Shown in pieces: positions 7,716-9,614 of a DNA stretch of 9,614 nt (position 1 is the stretch's first letter; the number at the start of each line of letters is the position of its first letter). The position numbers and the translations under genes were made by a program. The notes beneath the pieces are model-generated. The model was not told the DNA's origin. It worked only from the letters and a program-made list of their open reading frames with translations, and searched no databases. Source of the DNA: Polycyclovorans sp046565985 (GTDB taxonomy: Bacteria; Pseudomonadota; Gammaproteobacteria; Nevskiales; Nevskiaceae); contig JBKHXN010000059.1 in the NCBI GenBank assembly GCA_046565985.1, forward strand, positions 1 through 9,614, read 5' to 3'.

Positions 7716-7721
7716 AGTCTA
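7716..7721 (-). promoter_or_regulatory. Weak candidate -10 element for the xseB operon
   Basis: On the - strand TAGACT lies in the divergent gap. It would place the transcript start almost exactly on the ATG at 7708, or leave a leader of about 21 bases before the ATG at 7687. No good -35 box is found 16-18 bases upstream. It is listed only because this operon must start somewhere in this gap and this is the best -10 match I see. Confidence 0.2.
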
Positions 7722-7727
7722 ACCGGG

Positions 7728-7756
7728 TTGCCTAGCGCGATGGCATCCCGTAGCCT
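7728..7756 (+). promoter_or_regulatory. Candidate sigma70 promoter for parE
   Basis: TTGCCT (7728-7733), a 17-base spacer and TAGCCT (7751-7756) form a sigma70-like promoter in the xseB-parE gap. It predicts a start near 7763 and a 5' leader of about 31 bases before the GTG at 7794. If used, it excludes the upstream in-frame ATG at 7740 as the parE start. The -10 keeps T1, A2 and T6. Activity is inferred from pattern and position. Confidence 0.45.
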
Positions 7757-7793
7757 CGCGCCGCCCCAGACCCACCCCAGATCCGATCCGTCC

Positions 7794-9614
7794 GTGAGCA
7801 CCCCCTACAGCGCCGAAGCCATTGAAGTCCTGCAGGGCCTGGACCCTGTCCGCAAGCGTCCCGGCATGTATACCGACACCACGCGCCCCAACCACCTGGC
7901 GCAGGAAGTCATCGACAACGCGGTGGACGAAGCCCTGGCCGGACACTGCCGCACGGTGGCCGTCACCGTGTACGCCGACGGCTCGCTGGAGGTGGCGGAC
8001 GACGGGCGCGGCATGCCGGTGGACATCCATCCCGAGCACCGGGTCAGCGGCATCGAGCTGATCCTCACCCGTCTGCATTCCGGCGCCAAGTTTTCCAACA
8101 AGATGTACGGCTTTTCCGGCGGTCTGCACGGGGTGGGCGTGTCGGTGGTCAATGCGCTGTCCAGCCGGCTCGAAGTGCGGGTCTGCCGTGGCGGGCGCGA
8201 GTACGCCATGGAGTTCCGCGGGGGCGAGAAGGCGGTGGACCTGCACGAGATCGGGACCGTCGGCCAGCGGCGCACCGGCAGCACGGTGCGGTTCTGGCCG
8301 GACCCGAAGTACTTCGACGTGCCGCGCTTCGCGCTGCCGCGCCTCAAGCAGGTGCTGCGTGCCAAGGCGGTGCTGTGTCCCAACCTCAAGGTCACGCTCG
8401 ACGACCAGATCAACGGCGAACAGCTGGTCTGGCAGTACGAGAACGGCCTGCCGGATTACCTGCGCGACGCGCTCGCCGGCGCCGAGACCTTTCCCGCCGA
8501 GCCTTTCGTGGGCCGCTTCAAGTCCGCCCGCGAGGAGGCCGAGTGGGCGCTGGTGTGGCTCAACGGCCCGGGCGAGGCGGTGGCGGAGAGCTACGTCAAC
8601 CTCATCCCCACGCCGCAGGGCGGCACTCACGTCAACGGCCTGCGCACCGGCCTGACCGAGGCGATCCGCGAGTTCTGCGAATTCCGCAACCTGCTGCCGC
8701 GCGGCCTCAAGCTCACGCCGGAAGACGTGTGGAACGGCTGCTGCCACGTGCTCTCCACCAAGATGCACGATCCGCAGTTTGCCGGCCAGACCAAGGAGCG
8801 CCTGTCCTCCCGCGAGGCGGCCGTTTTTGTCTCCGGAGTGGTGCACGATGCCTTCGGCCTGTGGCTCAACCAGCATCCGGCCGAAGGCGAGCAGATTGCC
8901 CAGCTGGTGATCGCCAACGCCAATGCGCGGCTGAAACTCTCCCGGCAGGTGGTGCGCAAGAAGATCACCAGTGGCCCGGCGCTGCCCGGCAAGCTCGCGG
9001 ACTGCGTCTCCACTGACCTGGCACAGACCGAGCTGTTCCTGGTGGAGGGCGATTCCGCCGGCGGCTCCGCCAAGCAGGCGCGTGACCGCGACACGCAGGC
9101 GATCATGCCGCTGCGCGGCAAGATCCTGAACACCTGGGAAGTGGACGCCAACGAGGCGCTGGCGAGCAATGAAATCCACGACATCTCGGTGGCCATCGGC
9201 GTGGACCCGGGCAGCGCCGACCTGAGCCAGCTGCGCTACGGCAAGATCTGCGTGCTGGCCGATGCCGATTCCGACGGCCTGCACATCGCCACGCTGCTGT
9301 GCGCGCTGTTCCTGCGCCACTACCGGCCGCTGGTGGAGGCCGGGCACGTGTACATTGCCATGCCGCCGCTGTACCGCATTGACGCCGGAAAGCAGGTGTT
9401 CTACGCGCTGGACGCGGCCGAGCGCGACGGCATCCTCGACCGCCTGCAGGCCGAGGGCAGCACTGCCAAGGTCAGCGTCACCCGCTTCAAGGGTCTGGGC
9501 GAGATGAACCCCCTGCAGCTGCGCGAGACCACCATGGCGCGCGATACCCGCCGCCTGGTGCAGCTCACCCTGGACGATCAGCCGGCCGACAGCGTGATGG
9601 ACATGCTGCTCGCC
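7794..9614 (+). CDS. parE: DNA topoisomerase IV subunit B (3' end outside window)
   Basis: ParE is the ATPase subunit of topoisomerase IV, which with ParC unlinks daughter chromosomes. In-window there are 607 residues with no stop; E. coli ParE has about 630, so roughly two dozen codons are missing. The GHKL ATPase domain shows VIDNAVDEAL with catalytic Glu46, DDGRGMP (69-75), and the SGGLHGVGVSVVNAL ATP lid (108-122). The transducer domain carries TPQGGTHVNGLR and KERLSSREA. The TOPRIM domain has LFLVEGDSAGGSAKQARD with metal-binding Glu418, PLRGKILNTWE, and DADSDG with Asp490, Asp492 and Asp494. A GLGEMNPLQLRETT block follows. These match E. coli ParE more closely than GyrB. GTG 7794 is chosen because MSTPYSAEAIEVL lines up with the E. 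coli N-terminus. ATG 7740 is in frame and would add 18 residues, but it lies upstream of the likely -10. No strong Shine-Dalgarno sequence is visible. Confidence 0.96.
   Translation, partial: MSTPYSAEAIEVLQGLDPVRKRPGMYTDTTRPNHLAQEVIDNAVDEALAGHCRTVAVTVYADGSLEVADDGRGMPVDIHPEHRVSGIELILTRLHSGAKFSNKMYGFSGGLHGVGVSVVNALSSRLEVRVCRGGREYAMEFRGGEKAVDLHEIGTVGQRRTGSTVRFWPDPKYFDVPRFALPRLKQVLRAKAVLCPNLKVTLDDQINGEQLVWQYENGLPDYLRDALAGAETFPAEPFVGRFKSAREEAEWALVWLNGPGEAVAESYVNLIPTPQGGTHVNGLRTGLTEAIREFCEFRNLLPRGLKLTPEDVWNGCCHVLSTKMHDPQFAGQTKERLSSREAAVFVSGVVHDAFGLWLNQHPAEGEQIAQLVIANANARLKLSRQVVRKKITSGPALPGKLADCVSTDLAQTELFLVEGDSAGGSAKQARDRDTQAIMPLRGKILNTWEVDANEALASNEIHDISVAIGVDPGSADLSQLRYGKICVLADADSDGLHIATLLCALFLRHYRPLVEAGHVYIAMPPLYRIDAGKQVFYALDAAERDGILDRLQAEGSTAKVSVTRFKGLGEMNPLQLRETTMARDTRRLVQLTLDDQPADSVMDMLLA

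Noticed and set aside
7719..9347. 542-codon open frame on the - strand opposite parE
   Set aside because: It mirrors parE codon structure, has no domain motif and overlaps the parE control region. It is a high-GC antisense artefact.

Overview
The window looks like chromosomal DNA of a high-GC gammaproteobacterium. Base composition is strongly G+C rich throughout. The topoisomerase subunit at the right end is of the E. coli ParE type, and xseB, ispA and dxs lie together in the gammaproteobacterial order. I cannot name the genus from this sequence. All 9.6 kb is densely coding: no gap exceeds 110 bases, and I see no tRNA, rRNA, CRISPR array, insertion sequence or phage gene.

Left edge (1-393, + strand): the C-terminal part of a uroporphyrinogen-III C-methyltransferase (CobA, or the SUMT half of CysG). 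The -35 box of a good sigma70-type promoter overlaps its stop codon.

Operon 450-4620 (+ strand): six tightly packed genes. They encode a 69-residue membrane/coiled-coil protein of unknown role, a four-helix membrane protein with an LDELQR motif, a 65-residue XRE regulator, an exported S33/TAP-like alpha/beta hydrolase, and a NatA/NatB-type ABC exporter. The first two genes are 2 bases apart. The other four junctions are all ATGA overlaps, which points to one translationally coupled transcript. The likely theme is a self-regulated envelope or export system, with substrate unknown. This is the least ordinary part of the window.

Convergent junction (about 4621-4655): only 19 bases separate natB from dxs. 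A perfect 10-bp GC hairpin sits there and runs into the 3' end of dxs.

Isoprenoid operon (7687 down to 4640, - strand): xseB (exonuclease VII small subunit), ispA (farnesyl diphosphate synthase) and dxs (DXP synthase). Dxs makes the first MEP-pathway intermediate and IspA condenses the resulting C5 units to FPP. The DXS here has its catalytic residues but departs from the usual sequence at several conserved places, most clearly in a short, proline-rich linker.

Right edge (7794-end, + strand): parE, divergent from xseB, with a candidate promoter between them. It runs off the window about two dozen codons before its expected end.
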